DNA of 64,000 nucleotides from Hymenobacter psoromatis (GTDB lineage Bacteria > Bacteroidota > Bacteroidia > Cytophagales > Hymenobacteraceae): the NCBI RefSeq assembly GCF_020012125.1, contig NZ_JAIFAG010000001.1, positions 3,596,001-3,660,000 of the forward strand, in the 5' to 3' direction. A program made the translations under genes and the position numbers. Shown in pieces: positions 42,284 through 51,212 of the stretch. The notes beneath the pieces were generated by a model. It was given only the letters and a program-made list of their open reading frames with translations, searched no databases and was not told where the DNA came from. The first letter of the stretch is position 1; every line of letters begins with the position of its first letter.

Positions 42284-44890
42284 ATGAAGCACCTGTTATT
42301 CTTGTTGTTACTCTGCCCGCTGCTGGCCACGGCGCAGCTGGCGGAGACGTTTGCCGACGGCGATTTTACCCAAAACCCGGCCTGGACCGGCGACGTGGGC
42401 AGCTTTAGGGTAGCCAACCAAGTGCTGCAAAGCGCCGGCCCGGCCGTAACGGGCACGCATCTCCAGCTCGTGACGCCCTGCCAGGCCAGCACCGGCACTA
42501 CCTGGGAGTTTTGGGCTAATCTTAAGCTGGCAACCTCGGCCAGCAACCTGGCCGATGTGTGGTTGCTGGCCTCGCAGCCCGACCTCAAAAGCGCGGCCAC
42601 CAAGGGCTATTTCGTGCGCCTGGGCGGCACTAACGACGAGGTGAGCCTTTTCCGCAAGGACTCGGCCCGCAGCCCGGTGCTGGTGATTGATGGGCTCAAC
42701 GGCACGCTCAAACCTACTACCAACAACCTGGTGCGGGTGCGCGTAACGCGCTCGCCGCAAGGCCAGTGGACGCTGGCGCGCGACCTCACCGGCGGCCGCA
42801 ATTTCGTGGCCGAAGTCCCTACCCCCCTCGACAACACCCACCAGCGCGGCAGCGTGGTGGGCGTGTCGTTGCTGTACTCGGCGGCCAATAGCAAGAGCTT
42901 TTATTTCGATGATTTCCTGGTGACCGACGCCACCGCGCCGCTGCTGCTCCGCGCCACGGCCGTGGACAGCCGCACGCTCGACGTGGTGTTCAACGAAGCC
43001 GTGGGCGCTGCCTCGGCCACCGACCCCGGCCGCTACCGGCTGGCCACGGGAGTAGGGCCGGCCGCGGCGGCCTTATCTACTATAAATCCGGCCGTGGTGC
43101 GGCTCACATTTGCGCAGGATTTTTCGGGCACTAATACGCTGGAAGTGCGGCAGTTGGCCGACCTTTACGGCAACGTGGCGGCGGGGCCGCTCACGGCGGT
43201 GTTTGGCGGGCTGCCGGGGGTGCCGGGGGTAGGCGAGCTGCTTATCACCGAAATAATGGCCGATGAAACGCCCGTGGTGGGGCTACCAGCTTCGGAGTTT
43301 ATCGAGCTATTCAACCCCACCACTAAAACGCTGAGCCTGCGCGGCGTGCGCCTGCTGAAGCCGGGCAGCACTACGGCCGCCGTACTGCCTGATACGGCCC
43401 GGCTGCTGCCCGGCCAGTACGCCGTGGTGTGCGGCAGCACGCGCGCGGCGCAATTCGCGCAGTATGGTAAAGTGTATGGCGTCAGCAACTTCCCTTCGCT
43501 CACCAATGCCGGCGACCAGCTGGTGTTGCGCGGGCGCACCGGCCCTACCCTCTTCGAAATAACCTACGCCGACACCTGGTACCGCGACCTGCGCAAGCGA
43601 GCCGGCGGCTGGACCCTCGAAATGCGCGACCCCGCCAACTACTGTGGCGGGGCCGATAACTGGCAGGCCAGCCAGGACCCGAGCGGCGGCACGCCCGGCC
43701 GCCGCAACAGCATGGCCGCCCCCAACCCCGACCGCACGCCGCCAACCCTGCTGCGGGCCATTGCCCTCACATCCAGCACCATCCGGCTCTATTTCGGCGA
43801 AAAGCTGGATAGCGCGGCGGCAGCCAGCGCGGCGCTGTATGCGTTGCGAAGCAGCACCGGCCCTACCCCCACTATCAGCCGCGCCGCGCCGGCAGGCCCG
43901 GATTTCCGGGCCGTGGACCTGACGGTGAGCCCGGCCCTACTGCCCAGCCAGCCGCTCACCGTGGCCGTGGCCCGCGCCACCGACTGCGCCGGCAACGCCA
44001 GCGGCGCGCTGGCCGTGGCCGGCGTGGCCCTGCCCGAGCCCGCCCAGCCCGGCGACGTAGTGGTGAACGAGGTGCTGTTCAACCACGCCACGGGTGGCGT
44101 GTATTTTGTAGAAATTCTTAACCGCTCGCTGCGCTACGTCAATTTGCAAGGCTATCAGCTGGGTGTTCAGAAGGCCAGCGGCGGTGGCACGGCCATCATC
44201 AGCCCCGGCGCGCCCTATGTGCTGGCACCCGGCCAGCTGGTGGCGCTAACTTCGGACGTGGGCATTTTGCAGGCGCAGTACCCCACCAGCAGCGACCCGG
44301 CGGCGCTGCTGGCCGTGGCGGGCTTTCCGGCCTTGGATAACAGCGCGGGCGCAGTATATCTATACAGCTCAACTAACGCGGAGCTGGACCATTACGAGTA
44401 TAACAAAAGCCAGCAGCTGCCCCTGCTGAGCACCCAGGCGGGCGTATCGCTGGAGCGCATTCGGACGCAGGGGCCGAGCGTGGCCAGCAACTTCCACTCG
44501 GCAGCCGGCGCGGTGGGCTATGCCACGCCCGGCCGGCCCAACTCGCAGGCGCAGGACGCGGTAGGCAACGGCCAGGAGCTGAGCATAGTACCCGAACTAT
44601 TCACGCCCGACGACGATGGCCAGCAAGACTTTACGACCCTCAACTACCAGTTAGACCAGCCTGGCTACGTAGGCTCGGTGACGGTATACGATGCCCTGGG
44701 CCAGCTTACGCGCCGCCTGCTACGCAATGAAAGCCTGCCTACCACCGGCTTCGTGCAGTGGGACGGCCTCGATGAGCACGGCCGCAAGGCCACCGTGGGC
44801 TACTACATCGTGCACGTCGAGCTGTTTCGGCCCAGTGGCGGCGAGCGCCGCGAATATAAGAAAACGGTGGTAGTGGGCGCACGGCTGTAG
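42284..44890 (+). CDS. Secreted lamin-tail, multi-domain surface protein
   Basis: The 868-residue product has a signal peptide (LLFLLLLCPLLATAQ) and an N-terminal beta-sandwich (ETFADGDFTQNPAWTGDVGSFRV). Ig-like units follow (TAPLLLRATAVDSRTLDVVFNEAV), with two lamin-tail domains (LLITEIMADETP...SEFIELFNPTTKTLSLRGVRL and VVVNEVLFNHATGGVYFVEILNRS). The C-terminal FlgD-like domain is PELFTPDDDGQQDFTTLNYQL...GQLTRRLL...WDGLDEHGRKATVGYYIVHVEL. The last resembles gliding-motility/type IX C-terminal domains, so it is probably exported by that system. The substrate is not known. Confidence 0.85.
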   Translation: MKHLLFLLLLCPLLATAQLAETFADGDFTQNPAWTGDVGSFRVANQVLQSAGPAVTGTHLQLVTPCQASTGTTWEFWANLKLATSASNLADVWLLASQPDLKSAATKGYFVRLGGTNDEVSLFRKDSARSPVLVIDGLNGTLKPTTNNLVRVRVTRSPQGQWTLARDLTGGRNFVAEVPTPLDNTHQRGSVVGVSLLYSAANSKSFYFDDFLVTDATAPLLLRATAVDSRTLDVVFNEAVGAASATDPGRYRLATGVGPAAAALSTINPAVVRLTFAQDFSGTNTLEVRQLADLYGNVAAGPLTAVFGGLPGVPGVGELLITEIMADETPVVGLPASEFIELFNPTTKTLSLRGVRLLKPGSTTAAVLPDTARLLPGQYAVVCGSTRAAQFAQYGKVYGVSNFPSLTNAGDQLVLRGRTGPTLFEITYADTWYRDLRKRAGGWTLEMRDPANYCGGADNWQASQDPSGGTPGRRNSMAAPNPDRTPPTLLRAIALTSSTIRLYFGEKLDSAAAASAALYALRSSTGPTPTISRAAPAGPDFRAVDLTVSPALLPSQPLTVAVARATDCAGNASGALAVAGVALPEPAQPGDVVVNEVLFNHATGGVYFVEILNRSLRYVNLQGYQLGVQKASGGGTAIISPGAPYVLAPGQLVALTSDVGILQAQYPTSSDPAALLAVAGFPALDNSAGAVYLYSSTNAELDHYEYNKSQQLPLLSTQAGVSLERIRTQGPSVASNFHSAAGAVGYATPGRPNSQAQDAVGNGQELSIVPELFTPDDDGQQDFTTLNYQLDQPGYVGSVTVYDALGQLTRRLLRNESLPTTGFVQWDGLDEHGRKATVGYYIVHVELFRPSGGERREYKKTVVVGARL

Positions 44891-44898
44891 CATAATAA

Positions 44899-44950
44899 AA
44901 ACGGTTGTCATTCATTGCCGCGCTTCGCTCGCAATGAATGACAACCGTTT
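44899..44950. repeat. Inverted repeat, family I, compact form
   Basis: AAACGGTTGTCATTCATTGC and its exact complement enclose CGCGCTTCGCTC. It separates two converging genes, ending on the first base of the protease stop codon region, and can act as a terminator. Confidence 0.85.
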
Positions 44951-46191
44951 CACCACTCCCTGAATTCTAACTGCTTGTTCACGTAGTCAATAGTCGTACG
45001 GTACTGGCTGAGCAGGGGGTAGCCGACCAAGCCCTGCAAGGGAGCGCGGTTCGGGTTTTGGTTGAGGTGGGAGATATCGGCGAATACGGTTTGCTGGTGG
45101 TGGAACACCAGCGGGCCAGCCAGGCGCACGGCGCGGAACTGCCCGCAGGCCACGGTGCGGCTGGCGGCGTCGGCCCCGCTCACGCGGCTGGTGGCGGGCT
45201 GGCGCAGCTGTGGCGCGAGGGCGGCCGCGTACTGCTGGTCGAGCAGGTTAGTTTGCGCCCCGCAGTCCACGCCCACGTCGAACGTTTGGCCGGCCACCGT
45301 GAGCGCCACTACGGGCAGGTGGCCGCTAAGGGTGAAGGGCACCCGCATGAGCGGCGCGGGCGCGTCAGTGCCCGGCTGCCGCAGCTGCGCCAGCCCGCCG
45401 CGGTAATCGAGGGTAAGGGCATACTGACTGAACACGTTGTAGCCGATGATACCCAGCAGCGGCGCGCTTCCCAGCCGACTTTCCAGGCTGGTGAGGTCGA
45501 GGGTGGGTACTTCTTTGTTTTGGAAGCTGATGCCCTGCCAGTTGAAGCTTTGGGTGACGTGGTACGATGCGCCGGCCAGGCGGCCATTCACGCCCTGCCC
45601 ACTGCTCGCGGCCGGCGGGGCTTCGGTGGCCGGGGCCGGAAACTCCCGCTGATTGAGTACCAGCGCAGGCGCGCCCGAATCGAGCAGAAATGCGCCGCGC
45701 CGACCATCTACTTCGGCCTCGACCAGGATGAGGCCGTGCACCAGCCGCAGGGGAGCATCTACGCTGGGCGGCGTAGTAAGGTCCTGCGGACCAAGAGTAT
45801 TACTCAGCTTGCGAACGCCGGGTGGCGGTAGGTTGAGCTCGGCAAACTGGCCAGCGGGCGTCAGTACGAATGAATATTTCTGCTCGGCCCCGCGCTGGGC
45901 GATGGCGCACACGTAGCGCGTGTTGGCCCCGGCCGGCTCCTGGCGCACCACGCGCAGGCCCTCGACCGGCCCAAACTGCGGCACGAGCTGCGCCAATATG
46001 CGCGCCGTGTAGGCGGGCGGCAGACTGCCTACGCGCGTTTCGGGGGTGATGTAAGGCCGCAACGGCGCTACGGAGCCGCTATCGAGGGCTACCACCAGCT
46101 GGTCGAGGGCGGGGATACCAGTAGCCGGCTGCGCCCCGGCGGCCCCGGCGGCGGCCAGCAGCAAGAGCACGAGAGTTAGCAAACGACGCAT
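44950..46191 (-). CDS. Secreted retropepsin-like aspartic protease
   Basis: The 413-residue product has a signal peptide (LTLVLLLLAAAGAAGAQ), a helical pro-like region, and two protease lobes. The first has GAFLLDSGAPALVL, a D-S-G active-site motif, then SAPLLGIIGYNVFSQYALTLDY. The second has FDVGVDCGAQTNLLD, where the expected D-[ST]-G is D-C-G, and ends PLQGLVGYPLLSQYRTTIDY. Both lobes follow the retropepsin-like (DUF/aspartyl protease) pattern. The changed motif in the second lobe may reduce or alter activity. ATG at 46189-46191 is chosen. Confidence 0.82.
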   Translation of the reverse strand: MRRLLTLVLLLLAAAGAAGAQPATGIPALDQLVVALDSGSVAPLRPYITPETRVGSLPPAYTARILAQLVPQFGPVEGLRVVRQEPAGANTRYVCAIAQRGAEQKYSFVLTPAGQFAELNLPPPGVRKLSNTLGPQDLTTPPSVDAPLRLVHGLILVEAEVDGRRGAFLLDSGAPALVLNQREFPAPATEAPPAASSGQGVNGRLAGASYHVTQSFNWQGISFQNKEVPTLDLTSLESRLGSAPLLGIIGYNVFSQYALTLDYRGGLAQLRQPGTDAPAPLMRVPFTLSGHLPVVALTVAGQTFDVGVDCGAQTNLLDQQYAAALAPQLRQPATSRVSGADAASRTVACGQFRAVRLAGPLVFHHQQTVFADISHLNQNPNRAPLQGLVGYPLLSQYRTTIDYVNKQLEFREW

Positions 46192-46298
46192 AAAAACAGC
46201 TGCGGAAGAATTATTCCCCCAAGATATCGACGCCCGACTAACGTGCTGGCTGCGCGGGCGCTCATTAAACCCTACCCCCCGCCCGCCATCCAACCACC

Positions 46299-47912
46299 AT
46301 GAACGCCCAGCAACAGCTCCAGCATTTGTATTGGCGGGCCGGCTTCGGGCCGCGCCCCCAGGACGTGGCCGCCGGCCCCAGCCCCAGCAAGGCCCTGCGC
46401 CAGCTGCTGCACGAGGCCCGCGCCTACGAGCCCATTCCCAGCGCCTCAATGGCCGCTTTCCAGGACCCGATGGGCGCGGTGATGGCCGTGCCGGCCGGAG
46501 TGCCTACCCCCCCGCCGGGCAGCATGGCGGCGGGGCCGGCCGCCGCGCCGCCCGCGCCCGCCAGCTCGGCCCAGCCGGGTACCGCCGACCCAGCCAGCCC
46601 TACCCCCCCGCTGGCGGCCGTCGATGCGTTGCTGCCGCGCGCTATGCTGGCCCCGCGCCGCCAGGGCCTGCCCCAGCTACGCCGCGCCGACCTCACGCCC
46701 GAGCAGCGCAAAATGCAGAACCAGGGCATTCGGGACGCTTTTATCGGGATGAGCACGGCCTGGATGGATAAAATGACGACCTCGCCGGGCCAGCTGCGCG
46801 AGAAGGTGGCGCTGTTCTGGCACGGGCATTTTGCCTGTCGCACGCGCCGGCCCGACGACTCGCTGGCGCTGCTCAATACCATTCGGGAAAAGGCGCTGGG
46901 CAAATTTCCGGACCTGCTGCTGGCCGTGAGCCAGGAGCCGGCCATGCTGCAATTTCTGAATAATCAGCAAAATCGCAAGGAGCACCCCAACGAAAACTTC
47001 GCTCGCGAGGTAATGGAACTGTTCACGCTGGGCCGGGGCAACTACACCGAAACCGACGTGAAAGAGGCCGCCCGCGCCTTCACCGGCTGGGGCTATGATG
47101 GGCAGAGCCGGTTTGTATTCCGGGAGCGGCAGCACGATGCGGGCAGCAAAACCCTGCTCGGCCAGACCGGCAACTTCGGCGGGGCCGACGCGCTCCGCAT
47201 CATCATGCAGCAGCCGGCGGCGAGCACGTTTTTGGTCACGAAGATGTACCGCTTTTTCGTGAGCGACGTGCCCGACCCGGCCCACATCGCACCGCTGGCC
47301 GTGGCTTTTCGCAAGAGCGGCTACGACGTGAGCGACCTGCTGGAGCGAATATTTTCGGCCGACTGGTTCTACGAGCCAGCTAATACGGGCAGCCTCATCA
47401 AGTCGCCGGTGGCGCTGGTGGCGGGCCTGCGCCGCACGCTTAACCTGAAAGTTGACAACGACAAGCAGCTGCTAGGCTACCAGAAAGCGCTGGGCCAGAC
47501 GCTGTTTATGCCGCCCAACGTGGCCGGCTGGCCGGGGGGTAGGGCCTGGATTGACTCGTCGTCGCTGCTGCTGCGCTTGCAGCTGCCGAGTATTCTGTTC
47601 AAAAACGCCGAGTTTGCGGTGCACCTCAAAGACGACGAAAACGACATAACACCCCAAACCACGGGTAAGGAACGGCTCGTCAAAAACACCGAAACCACAC
47701 ACCTGCCGCTGGGGCCCATGCAACAATTGCTGGGCTCCGCGCCGCCCGAGCAGCAGCCGCAGCTGCTAGCTAACTTCCTGCTGCAAGCGCCCTTACGCCC
47801 CGAAAACCTGACGCTGGTGCAGCAAGCCGCCGCCAAGGCTGCTACGCCCGAGGAGCGCATGAAGAATACGCTGGTAAGCTTACTAAGCCTGCCGGAATAT
47901 CAGTTGGCGTAG
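46299..47912 (+). CDS. DUF1800 family protein
   Basis: The 537-residue product shows LQHLYWRAGFGPRP at the start, a Pro/Ala-rich insert at about 65-110 built from PTPP motifs, then KVALFWHGHFACR, NENFAREVMELFTLGRGNYTETDVKEAARAFTGWGY and FMPPNVAGWPGGRAWIDSSSLLLRL. These are the defining DUF1800 motifs. DUF1800 genes usually sit beside DUF1501 genes, as here, and both are thought to be exported. Function is unknown. The insert is encoded by the CCTACCCCC motif several times. Confidence 0.92.
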   Translation: MNAQQQLQHLYWRAGFGPRPQDVAAGPSPSKALRQLLHEARAYEPIPSASMAAFQDPMGAVMAVPAGVPTPPPGSMAAGPAAAPPAPASSAQPGTADPASPTPPLAAVDALLPRAMLAPRRQGLPQLRRADLTPEQRKMQNQGIRDAFIGMSTAWMDKMTTSPGQLREKVALFWHGHFACRTRRPDDSLALLNTIREKALGKFPDLLLAVSQEPAMLQFLNNQQNRKEHPNENFAREVMELFTLGRGNYTETDVKEAARAFTGWGYDGQSRFVFRERQHDAGSKTLLGQTGNFGGADALRIIMQQPAASTFLVTKMYRFFVSDVPDPAHIAPLAVAFRKSGYDVSDLLERIFSADWFYEPANTGSLIKSPVALVAGLRRTLNLKVDNDKQLLGYQKALGQTLFMPPNVAGWPGGRAWIDSSSLLLRLQLPSILFKNAEFAVHLKDDENDITPQTTGKERLVKNTETTHLPLGPMQQLLGSAPPEQQPQLLANFLLQAPLRPENLTLVQQAAAKAATPEERMKNTLVSLLSLPEYQLA

Positions 47913-47914
47913 GG

Positions 47915-47968
47915 GCGTTTGTCATTGCCTCGCCTGTCATTGCTTCGCAGGCTCGCAATGACAAACGC
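47915..47968. repeat. Inverted repeat, family I, between DUF1800 and DUF1501
   Basis: GCGTTTGTCATTGC and its complement flank a second GTCATTGC copy. It begins two bases after the DUF1800 stop. Confidence 0.8.
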
Positions 47969-48002
47969 ATTTTTGTGTTATATTACTAATAATCAAAGCT
48001 AT

Positions 48003-49229
48003 ATGCAACGCCGCCAATTCATCCAAGCCTCGGCCCTGGCCAGCACGCTGCTGCTGGTGCCCAAGTTTTTGTACGCCATCGACCGGCCCGAAAACCGGCT
48101 GGCGGCCCGCCTGCGCGACGCGCCGGGCGGGGCGGCCAAGCGCCTGATAGTGGTGCAGCTGGGCGGCGGCAACGACGGCCTGAATACCCTTGTGCCGTAT
48201 CGCAACGACCTGTATTACAAGGCCCGGCCCACGCTGGCGCTGCGGGAGGCCGACGGCCTCCTACCCCTCGGCGACGAGCTGGCGCTGCACCCGGCCATGA
48301 AGGGGCTGAAAGGGCTGTTTGACCAGGGCCAGGTGGCCATTTGCAACGCCGTGGGCTATCCCAACCCCGACCGCTCGCACTTCCGCTCGATGGACATCTG
48401 GCAGACTGGCTCGGGCTCGGAGCAGCTGCTGAGCACCGGCTGGCTGGGCCGCTACCTCGACAGCACCTGCGCCGGCGGGGCGCCCGCCTACCAGGCCCTC
48501 GAAATAGACGATACGCTGAGTCTGGCCCTGAAAGGCGCGCAGCGCAACGGCCTGGCCCTCAAGAACCCCGGCAAGTTTCATCAGCTTACGCAGAGCCGCT
48601 ACCTCAACGCGCTGAGCCAGGAGAAGGGGGTAGGCGCGCCCGGCTCGGAGCTGGATTACCTGTATAAAACGCTGGCCGAAACGGCGTCATCGGCCGATTA
48701 TCTCTACGAGAAGTCGAAGATTCACAGCAGCGCGGCGACCTATCCCAACACCGACTTTGGCCACAACCTAAAAACGACCGCCGAGCTGATTACCTCGGGC
48801 GTGGAGTCGCGGGTGTACTACCTGGCCCTCAGCGGTTTCGATACCCACGTGCGGCAGCACGAGCAGCAGGGCCGCCTGCTGGGCGAGCTATCGGATGGCC
48901 TGGCCGCGCTGGCCGCCGACCTGCAAAAGAGCAACGAGTGGAATAATACCTTAGTGATGGTTTTCAGCGAGTTTGGCCGGCGCGTGGGCCAGAACGCCAG
49001 CAACGGCACCGACCACGGCACCGCCAACAACGTGTTTCTGCTCAGCGGCGCACTGCGCAAGCCCGGCCTGCTCAACCAGGCCGCCAGCCTGGCCGACCTC
49101 GACCAGGGCGACCTGCGCTACCAGCTCGACTTCCGCAGCCTCTACGCCAGCATTTTAACTGATTGGCTCGGGGCTGACGGCCAGTTGGTGCTCGGGCCGG
49201 GGGTAGAGAAGCTAGCGGGACTGGTGTAG
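48003..49229 (+). CDS. DUF1501 family protein
   Basis: The 408-residue product begins MQRRQFIQASALASTLLLVPKFLYA, a Tat-like signal with twin Arg. It has KRLIVVQLGGGNDGLNTLVPYRND, FRSMDIWQTGSGSEQL, YLALSGFDTHVRQHEQQGRLLGELSDGLAALAADL, and VMVFSEFGRRVGQNASNGTDHGTANNVFLLSG. These are the DUF1501 alkaline-phosphatase-like motifs. ATG at 48003 is preferred since 47919 runs through the repeat. It forms a unit with DUF1800. Confidence 0.93.
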   Translation: MQRRQFIQASALASTLLLVPKFLYAIDRPENRLAARLRDAPGGAAKRLIVVQLGGGNDGLNTLVPYRNDLYYKARPTLALREADGLLPLGDELALHPAMKGLKGLFDQGQVAICNAVGYPNPDRSHFRSMDIWQTGSGSEQLLSTGWLGRYLDSTCAGGAPAYQALEIDDTLSLALKGAQRNGLALKNPGKFHQLTQSRYLNALSQEKGVGAPGSELDYLYKTLAETASSADYLYEKSKIHSSAATYPNTDFGHNLKTTAELITSGVESRVYYLALSGFDTHVRQHEQQGRLLGELSDGLAALAADLQKSNEWNNTLVMVFSEFGRRVGQNASNGTDHGTANNVFLLSGALRKPGLLNQAASLADLDQGDLRYQLDFRSLYASILTDWLGADGQLVLGPGVEKLAGLV

Positions 49230-49248
49230 CCACTAGTAATAACAGAAC

Positions 49249-49340
49249 GTCATGCAGACCGAAGGAAAGCATCTCGCCCGCATCATTAGGGTAATAATCC
49301 AACGATGCGAGCGAGATGCTTCCCTTCGGTCTGCATGACG
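49249..49340. repeat. Inverted repeat, family II, convergent terminator position
   Basis: CGTCATGCAGACCGAAGG...GCATCTCGC faces a near-perfect complement. The right arm is followed by seven T. It lies between converging DUF1501 and barrel-protein genes. Confidence 0.85.
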
Positions 49341-49361
49341 GTTTTTTTAATCCCTACCCTT

Positions 49362-50198
49362 CTACAGCGGCACCATAAACCCGAACCCGTACAGCCACTG
49401 GGCTGAGCCGAACTGGTGCGTGACGCGGCCCAGGCGGTCGGCCCCAATGTAGCTGTTGGTGTAGCGGGCGTAAGCGCCCTGGAAATCAGAGCTTAGGAAG
49501 AAATACTTGTACAGCTCCAGGCGCAGGCCGCCGCTGGCCCCGGTCATCCAGCCTTCGTAGTGAAACGGCCCCTCGGCGTGGCTGGTGAAGATGGACGAGA
49601 TAGTGTACGATATCATGGGACCGCCGCCCACCTTGCCAATGGCGCTGAGCGCCACGTGGCGGCCGGCGCGCAGCTGCCAGCGCTTCACCAGATTCACCAT
49701 CAGGTAGTTGTTGCCGTTGGTGTGCTGGAGGTGCACGAAATCGGGCGTTACGATGGTGTCGCGGTCGAACTTATAGCCCCGAATCTGGCCCGAGACGCGC
49801 ATCCGCTGAAAATCATCCACCACGTACTTGAGGTGATTCCAGCTGACCTCGATGCCCAGGTCGTGCTTGTCGTGAAACATGTAGCCCGCCGTGAGGTCGT
49901 ACTGCGGCACGGTGAGGTTGTTGAGCTTCCAGAAGTCGCTCATGCTGGGGTGGTCGTGGGCTATCGCATCATGAAACGTGAAGTCGTAATCGTCTGACTT
50001 ATCGTTTTTAAAGCGAATATCCGACTTGGTGTACCAGTCGCGGTTGTAGCTCCAGTTGAGGTACACACTGCCGTGGTCGCGGGGGGTAATGGGCACGCCA
50101 GCCAGGGTAGTAGTGGGGGTAGCAATTGGCGGCGCTACCTGCGCCCGGCCCACGCTGGCCAGGCCCAGCAGGCCCGCCAGCAGTACGTAGTTCTTCAT
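49362..50198 (-). CDS. Outer-membrane beta-barrel protein, unknown
   Basis: The 278-residue product has a signal peptide (LLAGLLGLASVGRAQ) and repeated amphipathic strands: SVYLNWSYNRDWYTKSDIRF, YDLTAGYMFHDKHDLGIEVSW, NYLMVNLVKRWQLRAGRHVALSAIG, GGLRLELYKYFFLSSDFQGAYARY. It ends in LYGFGFMVPL. Tyr and Trp girdles suggest a barrel of about twelve strands. No family is recognised. It starts with ATG. Confidence 0.78.
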   Translation of the reverse strand: MKNYVLLAGLLGLASVGRAQVAPPIATPTTTLAGVPITPRDHGSVYLNWSYNRDWYTKSDIRFKNDKSDDYDFTFHDAIAHDHPSMSDFWKLNNLTVPQYDLTAGYMFHDKHDLGIEVSWNHLKYVVDDFQRMRVSGQIRGYKFDRDTIVTPDFVHLQHTNGNNYLMVNLVKRWQLRAGRHVALSAIGKVGGGPMISYTISSIFTSHAEGPFHYEGWMTGASGGLRLELYKYFFLSSDFQGAYARYTNSYIGADRLGRVTHQFGSAQWLYGFGFMVPL

Positions 50199-50362
50199 TA
50201 TAGCGAATAGCGAAACCCCGCCTTAGGCGCAAGGCTACCTCAAAGTTACGGCCGACACCCTGAGCGCAGGCCGCCCCGCGCGGCTGTTTCCTGTAGAAAA
50301 ACAGAGGGTAGCCCTGCTTCATTCGTTAGGACACTATATTTGGCCCTTTCTACTTCACGTTT

Positions 50363-51199
50363 ATGCAGCACCTTTCTACTTGGCTACCTGGTGAGTGGCG
50401 GCCCGCCGCCACGGGGCTGGGCTTGCTGCTGCTAGCGGCGCTTTCGGCGCGCGCCCAGGTGGCTCCGCTGCCCAATATGGCGTTGCTGGGCCCCGACCCG
50501 GCCGCCACCGCTTACTGCGGCCCGCGCTACCCCGGTGGCCCCGACTCGCTGCGCGCCACCGTGCGGCGCGGGCTGCGGGCGGCCAGCCCGGCGCTGGTAG
50601 GCGAGCTGTTTTTGCACCTGGAGCTGGATAGTGCCGGACGCTCACGCCAAGCTTATTTTTTGCCGCCCCCGACGGGCTCGCCGGCTATTGCCCTCTACCT
50701 CAGCCCCGAGGCCCAAAGCCTAGCCCAGCAGCTGGTGCAACACCTGCTGCCCTGGCAGCTGCCCAGCCAGCCGCTGGGTCAATGGTATGGCCCGCAGGGC
50801 CCCGGCGTGACGGTAGCGCTGCCTTTTGGCTCCGAGCCGGCAACCCCGGCGCGGGCTTATGCCGACGAGAACCCCACGTTTTCGGTGGTGCCGCTGCTGG
50901 TATATGGGAGCCGCAAAACGGTGGTACCGTTCAACCTGCTTGAGTTTTTTTACCGCCAGGTGCAGTACCCAGTGGAGGACTTGCGTAGCAAACGGAGCGG
51001 TACGGTATACGCCTACTTTGAAGTGAGCGAAACCGGCACCGTGGAGCAGCGCCGCATTGTGGGCACCGTCAGTCCTACCCTCGATGCCGAAGTGCTGCGG
51101 GTATTGCGGCGCTTGCCCAGCGCGCTCACCCCGCCCCGCTACCACGGCCAGCCCACGCGCGTGGGCTATGTGCTACCCATGAGCTTCAGAAGCTTGTAA
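50363..51199 (+). CDS. Secreted TonB C-terminal-domain protein
   Basis: The 278-residue product has a signal-like N-terminus (LGLLLLAALSARAQ) and a middle domain. The C-terminal TonB-like fold is VQYPVEDLRSKRSGTVYAYFEVSETGTVEQRRIVGTVSPTLDAEVLRVLRRLP. The Y-P, G-x-V-x-x-x-F-x-V and L-D-x-E-x-L-R motifs fit. It lacks the long Pro-rich spacer of real TonB, so it may not span the periplasm. It may be an accessory of energy transduction or a periplasmic carrier. Confidence 0.75.
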   Translation: MQHLSTWLPGEWRPAATGLGLLLLAALSARAQVAPLPNMALLGPDPAATAYCGPRYPGGPDSLRATVRRGLRAASPALVGELFLHLELDSAGRSRQAYFLPPPTGSPAIALYLSPEAQSLAQQLVQHLLPWQLPSQPLGQWYGPQGPGVTVALPFGSEPATPARAYADENPTFSVVPLLVYGSRKTVVPFNLLEFFYRQVQYPVEDLRSKRSGTVYAYFEVSETGTVEQRRIVGTVSPTLDAEVLRVLRRLPSALTPPRYHGQPTRVGYVLPMSFRSL

Positions 51200-51212
51200 G
51201 TCAACTTATTTC

